Assembly (NCBI RefSeq): GCF_040729435.1
Contig: NZ_CP160398.1
Span: 682,001 to 746,000 of the forward strand
DNA length: 64,000 nucleotides
Reading direction: 5' to 3'
From: Pseudomonas sp. HOU2
GTDB taxonomy: Bacteria > Pseudomonadota > Gammaproteobacteria > Pseudomonadales > Pseudomonadaceae
The notes below the pieces were generated by a model. That model made no database searches and had not been told where the DNA came from. It was given only the letters and a program-made list of their open reading frames with translations. This document shows positions 49,951 through 59,080 of this stretch, piece after piece; position 1 is the stretch's first letter; each line of letters starts with the position of its first letter. Position numbers and translations under genes: made by a program.

Positions 49951-50703
49951 ATGATTCTGATTCTTCTGCCAAATGCCGATTACGATCCGACCGAAAGCAG
50001 CGTGCCGTGGCAGGCGTTGCGCGACGCAGATATCGAAGCGCGTTTTGCCACGCCGCAAGGCCTGCCGGCTTACGCCGACCCACGTTTGGTGAGTGTTGGT
50101 TTCGGCCCGTTGAACGCCATGCTGATGACCCGTAAAGCGGACTTGAACAGTTACGCGCAGATGATCGAAAGCGCGGAATTTCAGCAGCCACTGGCGTATG
50201 CCGATGTCGATCCGTCTCAGTTCGAAGGTTTGCTGATTCCCGGTGGTCACGCCAAAGGCATGCGCAGCCTGCTCGAGTCCGGGCAGGCCCGGCAGATCGC
50301 CCTGCAGTTTTTCAAGGCACAGAAACCGGTGGCTGCGGTGTGTCATGGCGTGTTGTTGCTGGCGCGAACTCTCGACCCCGACACTGGCCGCTCGCTGCTG
50401 TTCGGGCGCAAGGTCACAGCGCTGCTGGCAGCAACCATGGAGTTGCCGGCCTGGCTGCTGACCGCACCGTGGCTGGGGCGTTACTACCGCACCTACCCGC
50501 AGACCGTCGAGGCAGAAGTGACGGCCGCGCTTTCGCGCAAATCCGACTTTGTACGCGGCCCCCTCGTTGCCAGACGTGATAGCGCAAAAGCGCCGCAAAC
50601 AGGGTTCGTGGTGCGCGACGGCAATCTGCTCACGGCACGCTGGCCCGGCGATTGTCATCGCTTCGCCGCAGAATGGGTTGCCATGCTGCAGCAGCTTGAA
50701 TGA
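49951..50703 (+). CDS. DJ-1/PfpI-superfamily protein
   Basis: 250 residues with a class I glutamine-amidotransferase-like fold: FEGLLIPGGHAKGM and the nucleophile cysteine in AAVCHGVLLLAR. Relatives include Hsp31-like glyoxalases and protein repair enzymes; exact activity unknown. Confidence 0.88.
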   Translation: MILILLPNADYDPTESSVPWQALRDADIEARFATPQGLPAYADPRLVSVGFGPLNAMLMTRKADLNSYAQMIESAEFQQPLAYADVDPSQFEGLLIPGGHAKGMRSLLESGQARQIALQFFKAQKPVAAVCHGVLLLARTLDPDTGRSLLFGRKVTALLAATMELPAWLLTAPWLGRYYRTYPQTVEAEVTAALSRKSDFVRGPLVARRDSAKAPQTGFVVRDGNLLTARWPGDCHRFAAEWVAMLQQLE

Positions 50704-50714
50704 TCACTCCCCTT

Positions 50715-50740
50715 TAGCAGTTGCCGCAGGCTGCGATCTG
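50715..50740. repeat. Decayed single REP
   Basis: AGCAGTTGCCGCAGGCTGCGATCTG, a mutated copy of the 7461-7547 family arm, followed by a partial CGCAGGCT inverse. Confidence 0.6.
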
Positions 50741-50754
50741 TTGCTGTCGCAGGC

Positions 50755-51342
50755 TCAGGGCAACAACAGATAAACCGCGCTCGCCGCCAGCAACAAAGCC
50801 ATCAACCGATTGAACAAGCGCATCCCCGCCGGATTGCCCAGATACCCACGCAGAAACGTCCCAGCGTACACCCAGCAACCGACCGACAGATAACAGATCA
50901 CCAGATACACCGCCGCAAACTGCCAGACCAGCCGCGCCTCGCCATCGGCGACAAACGCACCCATCCCTGCCACACACGCCAGCCACGCTTTCGGGTTGAG
51001 CCATTGCATCACCGCGCCGTACAACATCGATGGCGCCCGCCCCGTCTCGCCGGCATGCACCTGGCCGTCATCGGCAGCCAGTTTCCAGGCCATGAACAAC
51101 AGAAACGCCACCCCGGCCAGTTGCACAACTCGGGTCAGGAATGGCCACAGTTTCAGGACTTCATGCAGGCCCAACCCCATCAGCACCAGCAACAACACAA
51201 ACCCCAGCGTCGCTCCCGCCACATGCCGCTGACTGGCCCGAAAGCCGAACTGCGCACCGGAACTCAGCGCGACAATATTCACCGGGCCCGGAGTTATGGA
51301 CGCCACCAGAGCAAACGCCGCCATCGACACAATCAGACTCAT
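50755..51342 (-). CDS. LysE/RhtB-family amino-acid exporter
   Basis: 195 residues, six membrane segments, family motif near the N-terminus: ASITPGPVNIVALSSGAQFG, and MQWLNPKAWL. Convergent with the DJ-1 gene. Substrate unknown. Confidence 0.9.
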   Translation of the reverse strand: MSLIVSMAAFALVASITPGPVNIVALSSGAQFGFRASQRHVAGATLGFVLLLVLMGLGLHEVLKLWPFLTRVVQLAGVAFLLFMAWKLAADDGQVHAGETGRAPSMLYGAVMQWLNPKAWLACVAGMGAFVADGEARLVWQFAAVYLVICYLSVGCWVYAGTFLRGYLGNPAGMRLFNRLMALLLAASAVYLLLP

Positions 51343-51563
51343 TACACACCTGCTGCAGATCGGGGAGAAAGAGACTCAGGTTAACTAAGGCAGGGCCTCA
51401 TGTATTGAAGAAAATTGCCCTGGTATTGACTGGCATGAAACATATATTGAAACCAATACTGCAAAACAAGCCCTGGCTGCGTCGATATAGTCGCCCTGCG
51501 AAAACAACTTTCGCCGCACTCGTTTATTGACCCACCTATAAACCATGGATGGACTGACACCCA

Positions 51564-54500
51564 ATGACAACTTCAAGCAATCTTTTTACTCCCGCGCCGT
51601 TACCAAGTGAGCAACTTGAGCGTCGTGCTATTGCGCAGACAATAAGGGAAACACTCGAAAAGCGGGAAAAGGAAAAGAGCGGCAGCTACTATGCCTACCC
51701 CACCAGCCTCTTTAACAGCAAGCAACTGTGCATTTCAACTCTTGAAGGAAGTCAATTCAACCAGGCACATCTTTCGGCACACATCGTCCTGCGCCAACTG
51801 ATACGTCAGCCACAATTCGTCGCGATCGTCGATACATTGGAAATCGATAATGACCACTGGACACTGGTCAATAAAGAGGGCGAGATCTTTCAGGTCCATG
51901 AAGTCGAAAAAGCCGATGGGAGGTTTATCGAACGCATCAATATCACTCAGCAGGTCCACGCGATCGATTCATTGAAATCCGACCTGCAACTGCTGGCCAG
52001 AAGTGCAGTCATGACAGGCGGGATCGTATCTTCAAGCGACCGTCTGCCCTTGCTCAACTGGCTGCAGTACCAGCAACTAAGCCAGCCCGAGACAGTGGAA
52101 CAGCTTGAAAACCTGATCGCCTGGCTCGAACTGACGTTGCCGCTGCCACCCACGCATGGCAACTACTGGGGCATATCGAACGAAACAGGCGCGACAGCTC
52201 TGTGCATCGACGAAGATCAGCACCCGGATATCAACCAAGTCATTTATAAGTTGATGGACAAAGGTGAGCCGCGCCGGGAACCGCTGATCAACTATCTGGC
52301 GGTTGCCCTGCTCAAGCATGAGACGCCGACAGCCCTGCGTGAATCCCCGCGTTTCGCCTGGGCACGGCTGATCGAGACCGAAGAAGCCAAAGCCTTCGTC
52401 CAGTCCTGCATCGAAGCGCTGAATATACCGTCCATCTCCAATGCGACTGGGCTGAGCACGGAGCAGCGCAGTCGCTTGCTGGTTGCAGCGATCATGCTGG
52501 ATCTGGCGTTGGGTCGCGAGGACAAGAACCAGAATTTCATTGAGCAGCACATCTATAATCCGGGTCACGTGCAGGCGAATGCCTATGAGGTAAAACTGGC
52601 ACTGGAACAAACACTCGAACGCGGACGTATCAAGGAATATGCAGTTCCCCTGACGCTGGAACTGATCCTCGCCGGACTTGCACCGGAGTTCCTGGTCAGG
52701 TCGCCCACGACTCTACAGATCGGCACGCCAGGCTGGGTAATTCTGCGCAAAGCGGTACGACTGGCCGAGAGCATCGCGCCAGGCCTGTCCCGTCATATGT
52801 CCTATGAAAAGCTGCTTGAATTGGGCGCGATTTTGCCCACCAGTGCGCAACAGCAGACCCTGCATGACTGGGCGAGCCTGCCTGGCATCATGGACTGGTC
52901 GCTGCTCAATGGCCTGGAACCGGAAAATGCCCGTGACCTGCCAACCCAAGAGCTCTTCAAGCAGGCTGCCACGCATTACAACGCCCACATCGAAGCGATC
53001 GGCTCCGCGCTGACAACGGTCGCCAGCCCGCCTGTCAGCCGTCGCAAGCTGGCGAAAGACGAGCTGTACGAGATTAATTGCGACCCGATGATACAAATAG
53101 CGTTGCCGGTCGAACGCGGAGCCAAGCGCGGTTATCATTCCGTGCTTGATGTCTATATGACCCGCGACCGGTTGTTCAAAAGGCGCTATGACAGGCCCTC
53201 TGGCACAAGTATCTACAAGGCATATCCGGGCCTGTTGACACTCAAGCCAATCAATGACATTTACAAGGAAGAAGTAAAAAACTATTTCACAGAATACAAA
53301 GCGGCAATCAATACAACTGTGCGCCTGGCACTTTCACGATTACCACTGGAAGAGCGGATGGCACTTGAATTTGGCAAAACGGCCATCTACAGCGTGCGTG
53401 ATTTCTCCCAACAGATCCAGATAACCAGCGCCTTCGTACCTTTTGATCCACGTGAAATAGCTCGTTTTGGCAGCATGGTGTTTTGCAAGTATGGATTGCA
53501 TTTTTACTGTTTTGAAATATTCCCCCTGCAAGGCGTTTGCCGAAATAATCCGGTACTGGCTAAAGCTTACAGCCTCGGCGAAACACTCGGTGAGTACGGG
53601 TGGTTTAATGTGAAACCGAATGGCGAAAGCGACTTCAAGTCGATGACGTATCTTCACGCGCGAATCGAGAAAAGCGCCTACTTCAAAGGCGAGCCCCCCG
53701 TGGGTGAGGAGTCGCGAGACGTGGGCATCATTCTCGAACGGTTTGCCGAGCTTGATCAACCTGATGCCGCGCGACCTTTTACGCGCAGCCCTATTCAAAG
53801 TTTCAACTCGGAGCGGTTCTACGAGATTGGCCAAATGATTGTCGAACATAGTCCCCCGACCAATTTTGATCAGTTTTATGAACTCGGTTACGACAGACCC
53901 GCCCTGGAGAAGATACTCGATGACAACGACAACATCATCGAAGTCGTTCTTGACCTCGTCATCCCGTTCCGCCAGTGCATCAAAGGCCTGACCTCCAATG
54001 ATCCGGATCTTCGCAGCGGCGCCATATTCAGTTGCGTCATGGACCTTACCGCGATCCTCTTCGTCTTTGCCGGAGCCATCGGTCCGTTCAGCAAGGCGCT
54101 GGGCAGCAGCACAAGACTGTTAAGCCTGACCAAGGTCGGCGCAAGCGTTGCGCTCTCAGTGTTCAATCCGCTCGATGGCGTTCCGAAGCTGGCCTATGGT
54201 GGTGCCAAACTGGTCGGCAAAGGCGCGATGAAGCTCAGCCATTTCGGCCATACCGTCATCCGGGCAGGAGCCGGACAACTTCGAGCGCTGAGCAGTACCA
54301 GCAGCGGCTCGTACGATCTGGTCAAGGCACTGAGCAAGACCGGAGCTGCAGCGGAGATTCGCATGACGTTGCCTACGGTGGCGCATGCCAGAGCGTTGTT
54401 CAAGGATGACACCATCGAGAGCGCAAGCCAGATCCTGGCCCGGCTGACTGACAAGACCGTTGCGTTCCCCAAGGATGTCAGCGCTCTTGAGCTGGATAAG

Positions 54501-55259
54501 CTTTTCCAGAGTTCAATTTTCGAGACCACACGTAAACTGCAATCAACTCAGGAGCTTGAGAAACTGATTGGCAAAACAGCTGTGGAAGAGCTGCTAAAAA
54601 CCTTCATGTCCAAAAATCCGTTCGACTACAGTGCTACCCGTACGCTAGGCAATGGATATTCAACCTTGCTGGCAACGGTCACCGAGGTCGAAGTGCGCAA
54701 AGCCAACTACATCAAAACTTATCAGCAGAATCTGCTGAAACAGGACTTGGGCGCAGCCCCCTACAATGGGATATTGGAAGAATCGCGATTCAACATTCGA
54801 GGCCTCAGCGATAATGCCGAGCGCGCCGGTGCATGGATTGTTTATGCATCGAACTCGCAAGGTAACGACTTCGACAGCATCGTGGCGATACTGCGCGAAT
54901 ACGCGGCCAGCAACAAGTCGCTGACCGATCCTGCGGTCATTGCACAGTTACATCTTAGTATCGCGCCCGCCACCGCCGCCACCATTCGCGTGGGCTTGAA
55001 TGAGGCGAAGTATGTTAGCAACATCAGTGGCTTTGCGCTGATGCAGGATCACCTGAAACTATTGAACCCCGCTCATGAACACTTCGGCAAGCAACTGCTC
55101 GGTGCGGTTGTGGGTTTCCATGCGTTCGGTGACGGCAATGGCCGCACAGGCCGTGCTTTGTTCGCAATCAGCGAGCTACGACGCAACCGTTTCAACCCGC
55201 TTTCGAAAGAAGCGTTCAACGCAATTCATGGTGTCGATGGACCACTGTCAGGCATCTGA
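51564..55259 (+). CDS. Large toxin-like protein with a C-terminal Fic (AMPylase) domain
   Basis: 1231 residues. No signal peptide; polar N-terminus. Residues 1-~800 match no family I can name. About 810-905 are hydrophobic (IFSCVMDLTAILFVFAGAI, then glycine- and alanine-rich helices), reminiscent of the membrane-inserting part of large Pseudomonas/Photorhabdus toxins. The final ~165 residues hold a Fic core with HAFGDGNGRTGR at 1186-1197 (bases 55119-55154): consensus HPFx(D/E)GNGRxxR with only Pro to Ala changed, so catalytic His, the Mg-binding acid, Asn and Arg are kept. Fic enzymes transfer AMP or other nucleotide groups to target proteins. No [S/T]xxxE[G/N] inhibitory motif and no partner antitoxin gene are seen, which fits a secreted effector more than a toxin-antitoxin module. 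GC is clearly lower than in neighbours (for example 53250-53330), suggesting acquisition. The ribosome site is weak. Confidence 0.8.
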   Translation: MTTSSNLFTPAPLPSEQLERRAIAQTIRETLEKREKEKSGSYYAYPTSLFNSKQLCISTLEGSQFNQAHLSAHIVLRQLIRQPQFVAIVDTLEIDNDHWTLVNKEGEIFQVHEVEKADGRFIERINITQQVHAIDSLKSDLQLLARSAVMTGGIVSSSDRLPLLNWLQYQQLSQPETVEQLENLIAWLELTLPLPPTHGNYWGISNETGATALCIDEDQHPDINQVIYKLMDKGEPRREPLINYLAVALLKHETPTALRESPRFAWARLIETEEAKAFVQSCIEALNIPSISNATGLSTEQRSRLLVAAIMLDLALGREDKNQNFIEQHIYNPGHVQANAYEVKLALEQTLERGRIKEYAVPLTLELILAGLAPEFLVRSPTTLQIGTPGWVILRKAVRLAESIAPGLSRHMSYEKLLELGAILPTSAQQQTLHDWASLPGIMDWSLLNGLEPENARDLPTQELFKQAATHYNAHIEAIGSALTTVASPPVSRRKLAKDELYEINCDPMIQIALPVERGAKRGYHSVLDVYMTRDRLFKRRYDRPSGTSIYKAYPGLLTLKPINDIYKEEVKNYFTEYKAAINTTVRLALSRLPLEERMALEFGKTAIYSVRDFSQQIQITSAFVPFDPREIARFGSMVFCKYGLHFYCFEIFPLQGVCRNNPVLAKAYSLGETLGEYGWFNVKPNGESDFKSMTYLHARIEKSAYFKGEPPVGEESRDVGIILERFAELDQPDAARPFTRSPIQSFNSERFYEIGQMIVEHSPPTNFDQFYELGYDRPALEKILDDNDNIIEVVLDLVIPFRQCIKGLTSNDPDLRSGAIFSCVMDLTAILFVFAGAIGPFSKALGSSTRLLSLTKVGASVALSVFNPLDGVPKLAYGGAKLVGKGAMKLSHFGHTVIRAGAGQLRALSSTSSGSYDLVKALSKTGAAAEIRMTLPTVAHARALFKDDTIESASQILARLTDKTVAFPKDVSALELDKLFQSSIFETTRKLQSTQELEKLIGKTAVEELLKTFMSKNPFDYSATRTLGNGYSTLLATVTEVEVRKANYIKTYQQNLLKQDLGAAPYNGILEESRFNIRGLSDNAERAGAWIVYASNSQGNDFDSIVAILREYAASNKSLTDPAVIAQLHLSIAPATAATIRVGLNEAKYVSNISGFALMQDHLKLLNPAHEHFGKQLLGAVVGFHAFGDGNGRTGRALFAISELRRNRFNPLSKEAFNAIHGVDGPLSGI

Positions 55260-55274
55260 TCACGAGTAGCAGCG

Positions 55275-55308
55275 GCCCGGCCGGCGTTCACCCGCCGGGC
55301 TGTTCTTG
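55275..55308. terminator. Hairpin terminator between the Fic gene and bphP
   Basis: GCCCGGC-N12-GCCGGGC stem with a short T-containing tail (TGTTCTT) between two convergent genes. Confidence 0.5.
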
Positions 55309-55324
55309 TCTCGCTGCAGGGTTA

Positions 55325-57571
55325 TCACTCGCTCCCGATCATCGCCGGCACGGTAAACCGAAACTCCGTACCCTCTCCCGGCTCACTGCTGGCCTCGATC
55401 CGCCCGCCATGGGCTTCAACAATCCCCTGCGTGATGTACAAGCCCAGGCCGGTGCCGGTCGGGTTGCCCTCCTTCACCGTCCAGTAGCGGTCAAACACCC
55501 GCGCCAGGTTTTCCTTGGGAATGCCTTCGCCGGTATCGCGCACGGTAAACACGATTTCCTTGCCGTCAGATTTGGCCAACACGCCCACCGAACCTTTGCG
55601 CGGGGTGAACTTGATCGCGTTGCCGATCAGGTTCGACAGCACCTGAAACAGGCGCTCCGGGTCGGCGTGGATCTTCAGATCGGGATCGGCCTGGAACGAG
55701 ATGCTGATGTCCTTGTCCAGCGCCAGTGGCCCGAGCAATGACTGGGTCTCCTCGAACATCTGCCCGACATCCAGGGTCTGCGGGGCGATGGTGTAGCGCC
55801 CGGCGTCAATCTTCGAGGTGTCGAGCAAGTCTTCGAGCAGCGTGTTCATCCGCCCGGCGGCCTGCTGCATGGTGTCGATCGCGGTGGAGATGCGTCGCGA
55901 GGTGTGCGGGCCGTCGGAGCTGAAGGTCTTCTGCATCATGCCGCAGAGCATGGAAATCACGGTCATCGGGTTGCGCAGGTCGTGGGACACCACCGCTACC
56001 AGTTCATCACGGGCGCGCACTGCCTCCTGCTCACGGCGCACCTGACGGGCGAGGTCGTTTTCCAGTGCCGAACGGCGCAGGTCATTGGCCGCAAACAGAT
56101 CACCGTGACTCCATTTAGTGGAGATCCCGGCCATCTCGACTTTCCAGATTTCGAACGAAGTGCGCGGACGCAGACGCAGGCCGGCGTCGGAATTTTCCAG
56201 ATCCAGCGGTTTGCGCGGGTCGCCGCTCCAGTTGATGTTTTCCTTGACCTCGGGACGGAACCACATCACCCCGTTGTCCACCGGTTTGGGCAGGCTCATG
56301 GCGAGCACGCCGCTGGCCACTTGCTGAAACTGCGCGGCGGGCGGATAGACGCTCGCCAGATGATGGCTGGCGAATACCGGCTCACCGGTTTCCTGCAACC
56401 ACTTGTGCAGGGCGCGAATGTCTTCCGGCTCCGGGCAGTTGCCATAACGGTGCAATTGCTTGTCTTCGATGATCGCAATGCCCCCGGCCCCGGCCAGCGC
56501 CATAAGCACTTGGGGTTGTTGCGCGAGACCGTCGAAGACGTTTTCCGGCGAGTCGATCATGGCCTGATTGAGCAACGCCAACGCCTCGACTTTCTCCTCG
56601 CGCTGGCGGCTGATTTCCAGCGCTTCCATCGCGCTGATCTGCAGCGACAGCACCTGACCGATGGTCTGGCACGCGCTACGCAGTTCATGCGGCACGTGCA
56701 GCGGCTGGCGGTTGCCGCAGCTGATCAGGCCCCAGAGCTTGTCGCCCTTGAGCAGCGAGATGCTCATCGACGACAGCACCCCCATGTTCTTCATGTACTG
56801 GCAATGAATCGGCGAGACGCTGCGCAGAGTGGCGAAACTCAGATCCAGCGGAGTCTGGGTATCGGGGCGCAGCTTGGGCACCAGCGGTACTGGCTGGTAA
56901 TCGGCATTCGGAATGATCCGCAGCCAGTTGGTGCGGTACAGCTCACGCGCCTGCTCGGGGATGTCCGAGGCCGGGAAGAACAGGCCGTTGAACACTTCCA
57001 TCGATGGATCGGACGCCTCGGCGATCACCTGACCGTGACCCTCCTCCTCGAAGCGATAGATCAGCACCCGGTCGTAACCGGTCATCGCCTGAATTTCCTT
57101 GACGCTGATGTCATACAGCGCCTGCAGCGAAGTGGCCGCTTGCAAGCGCTGAAGCATGCGCCCCAGATGGGTCTGGTTGCCGGCGACGTTGCGCGGCTGG
57201 AAGTTTTCGACGTGGATTTCCAGTTCCAGAATCAACACGCCCTGATGCCGGTGCAGCAGCCCTTCGAACGCGGTGCCGTTGAGGCGAAAATGCAGCGGGC
57301 CGGCATCGGCAAACACCGGTTGTTGCAACGCCTCGCGCACGGCCGACGTGTGCGTCTCACCCAGCAACTCGTGCAGCGGCTGGCCGACCAGTTCCTGCGC
57401 CGGACGTGCCAGCAGGGTCTCGACGTTGGCGCTGATCTGAATGATGTCCAGCGCCGGCTCGCTCAGGGTCAGCAACAGGCCGTGTGGCTGGATCGCCCCG
57501 GGAAAGCGGATCGGCTCGTCGGCACAGTTGGCCAGCAGTTCTTCAAAGGCTTGTTGGTCTTGCGGGTTCAT
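55325..57571 (-). CDS. bphP: Bacteriophytochrome histidine kinase
   Basis: 748 residues: PAS with the biliverdin-binding cysteine at residue 16 (ANCADEPIRFPGAIQPHG), GAF with FFPASDIPEQARELY, PHY with the PRTSF tongue motif, then HisKA (VVSHDLRNPMTVI) and HATPase (DTGEGIPKENLARVFDRYW). A red/far-red photoreceptor kinase; no receiver domain, so the partner response regulator lies elsewhere. ATG 57571 has GGAGG seven bases upstream and overlaps the bphO stop by four bases. Confidence 0.96.
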   Translation of the reverse strand: MNPQDQQAFEELLANCADEPIRFPGAIQPHGLLLTLSEPALDIIQISANVETLLARPAQELVGQPLHELLGETHTSAVREALQQPVFADAGPLHFRLNGTAFEGLLHRHQGVLILELEIHVENFQPRNVAGNQTHLGRMLQRLQAATSLQALYDISVKEIQAMTGYDRVLIYRFEEEGHGQVIAEASDPSMEVFNGLFFPASDIPEQARELYRTNWLRIIPNADYQPVPLVPKLRPDTQTPLDLSFATLRSVSPIHCQYMKNMGVLSSMSISLLKGDKLWGLISCGNRQPLHVPHELRSACQTIGQVLSLQISAMEALEISRQREEKVEALALLNQAMIDSPENVFDGLAQQPQVLMALAGAGGIAIIEDKQLHRYGNCPEPEDIRALHKWLQETGEPVFASHHLASVYPPAAQFQQVASGVLAMSLPKPVDNGVMWFRPEVKENINWSGDPRKPLDLENSDAGLRLRPRTSFEIWKVEMAGISTKWSHGDLFAANDLRRSALENDLARQVRREQEAVRARDELVAVVSHDLRNPMTVISMLCGMMQKTFSSDGPHTSRRISTAIDTMQQAAGRMNTLLEDLLDTSKIDAGRYTIAPQTLDVGQMFEETQSLLGPLALDKDISISFQADPDLKIHADPERLFQVLSNLIGNAIKFTPRKGSVGVLAKSDGKEIVFTVRDTGEGIPKENLARVFDRYWTVKEGNPTGTGLGLYITQGIVEAHGGRIEASSEPGEGTEFRFTVPAMIGSE

Positions 57572-58182
57572 GCCAGTACCTCCCGGCTTTCGAGCCAGCG
57601 CTCGAGACAACTGAATGTGGTTTGGGCTGCCGCGACCACGGCTTCACGTTCGTCCGCATCCAGCGTTCGACTGCCCAGGTAGTCAATGAAATCGCGCCAG
57701 CGGCGACCGGTGGCGGCGCCATAAATGTCGAGGAATGCCGCGCCGCTGTCGGCGTCCAGGCTCAACCGCGAAGCGATTTCGCGACGCAGGATCTGCCCGC
57801 CGAGGGTTGCCCCTTCCAGCACGTACAACACACCCAGACAGGCAGCGCTGGAGTCGATCACCGGCAACGACTGACACAGAGGAAGATGGCCGATAGTCTC
57901 GGTCGTCAGGCCCTGAGCCCTCAGATCATTGAACAGGGTCGGCGCCTTGAGACGTGGCGCAAGATCGAAATCGACCGGGATCACGCCACTGTCGATCAGG
58001 GCACTTTCCAGCGGCTGATAAAAGCCGTAGTAGGCCTGCATCAACCGTACGAAAGCGTTGGAATCGAGGGTATCGGAGAAAAAAGGAAGACGTTTTTCCA
58101 GTGCGATGTGCAGTTCGGCAGTGCCGGCTCGCAGATCTTGCAGCACCGGTGGCACATAAACTTCACGGGCCTTTGCTTGCAT
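57568..58182 (-). CDS. bphO: Biliverdin-producing heme oxygenase
   Basis: 204 residues, opens heme to biliverdin, the chromophore of the phytochrome downstream. The proximal histidine fits TAELHIALEKRLP, and the distal helix glycines are in GVLYVLEGATLGGQIL. Gene order bphO-bphP with a four-base overlap as in P. aeruginosa. Confidence 0.95.
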   Translation of the reverse strand: MQAKAREVYVPPVLQDLRAGTAELHIALEKRLPFFSDTLDSNAFVRLMQAYYGFYQPLESALIDSGVIPVDFDLAPRLKAPTLFNDLRAQGLTTETIGHLPLCQSLPVIDSSAACLGVLYVLEGATLGGQILRREIASRLSLDADSGAAFLDIYGAATGRRWRDFIDYLGSRTLDADEREAVVAAAQTTFSCLERWLESREVLA

Positions 58183-58260
58183 GTAGATCGCTCTTGGTGG
58201 GGCCGCTTCGGGGCCGGCAGGGTGTTTGCAGCTTTGGACGGATATTACACGGCAAACGCC

Positions 58261-58338
58261 TTTTTCTGACTTGGCGCACAGATTTTTCTGACGAAACCAG
58301 CGCCTTCAGACCTTTCAGAGTTCTGAAGAATCAGAAAA
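58261..58338. promoter_or_regulatory. Direct and nested inverted repeats upstream of bphO and the LysE gene
   Basis: TTTTTCTGAC occurs at 58261-58270 and again at 58283-58292, exactly 22 bases apart (two helical turns). TCAGAAAA at 58331-58338 is the inverse of the second copy, and within that pair CTTCAGA (58304) and TCTGAAG (58322-58328) form an inner inverted repeat. This looks like a multi-site operator in the 274-base divergent gap; the regulator is unknown. Confidence 0.4.
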
Positions 58339-58456
58339 GTTCGACTCGATCAAAGAGCCTGCCAACGCTGTACCGCGACAGCACCGCGTGACTGTACGGG
58401 TCAACGCGCCCGCCGCCTGTGATAAAAAAGCGTCATCGCTTCCGGAGCCCAAGCCC

Positions 58457-59077
58457 ATGGATCTCGCCACGCTATCGCTGTTTCTCCCGGCCTGTTTCGC
58501 CCTGAACATGGCCCCCGGCCCGAACAACCTGCTGTCGGTGAGCAATGCCACCCGCTACGGCTATCGTCGGGCGTGCGCCGCCGGTGTCGGACGGATTGTC
58601 GCGTTCGCCGCAATGATCGCCCTCGCTGGCGCTGGGCTGTCGGTAGTACTGCAGACCTCGGAATGGCTGTTCCATGCGATCAAGATCATTGGCGCGGCGT
58701 ACCTGCTGTATCTGGCCTGGCAACTCTGGCGCGCCAACCCCGAAGCCGAGCAGCAAGTGGCGGCAGCGTCGGTGGGGTTCTGGCAATTGGCGCGTCAGGA
58801 GTTTCTGGTAGCCGCGGGTAATCCGAAAGCGATCCTGCTGTTCACCGCGTTTCTGCCGCAATTCGTTGACCCGGGCCGCCCGGTGCCGGCGCAATTCGCG
58901 GTACTCGGCGCATTGTTCCTGCTGCTTGAGTGGATCGCGATCGGCGCCTACGCGTGGATGGGCCTGCACATGCGCCGCTGGTTCGCCGAGCCGCGCGGCA
59001 AACGGATCTTCAACCGTTGCTGCGCAGGGCTGTTGTCGGCGGCGGCTTCGGTGTTGTTGATGGCCAAGCGCGCGTGA
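58457..59077 (+). CDS. LysE/RhtB-family amino-acid exporter
   Basis: 206 residues, six membrane segments, signature NMAPGPNNLLSVSNATRYG and AAGNPKAILLFTAFLPQF. Start ATG 58457 with GGAG nine bases upstream. Divergent from bphO. Paralogue of the exporter at 50755. Confidence 0.92.
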   Translation: MDLATLSLFLPACFALNMAPGPNNLLSVSNATRYGYRRACAAGVGRIVAFAAMIALAGAGLSVVLQTSEWLFHAIKIIGAAYLLYLAWQLWRANPEAEQQVAAASVGFWQLARQEFLVAAGNPKAILLFTAFLPQFVDPGRPVPAQFAVLGALFLLLEWIAIGAYAWMGLHMRRWFAEPRGKRIFNRCCAGLLSAAASVLLMAKRA

Positions 59078-59080
59078 TGC

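Noticed and set aside
51426..51448. TTGACT and TATATT as a promoter for the Fic gene
   Set aside because: The spacing is 11 bases, far too short for sigma-70.
51385..51576. 63-codon frame on the minus strand before the Fic gene
   Set aside because: No ribosome site, no conservation hint and it overlaps the Fic start; judged to be chance.
55904..57682. 592-codon open frame antisense to bphP
   Set aside because: Shadow; bphP carries every phytochrome motif.
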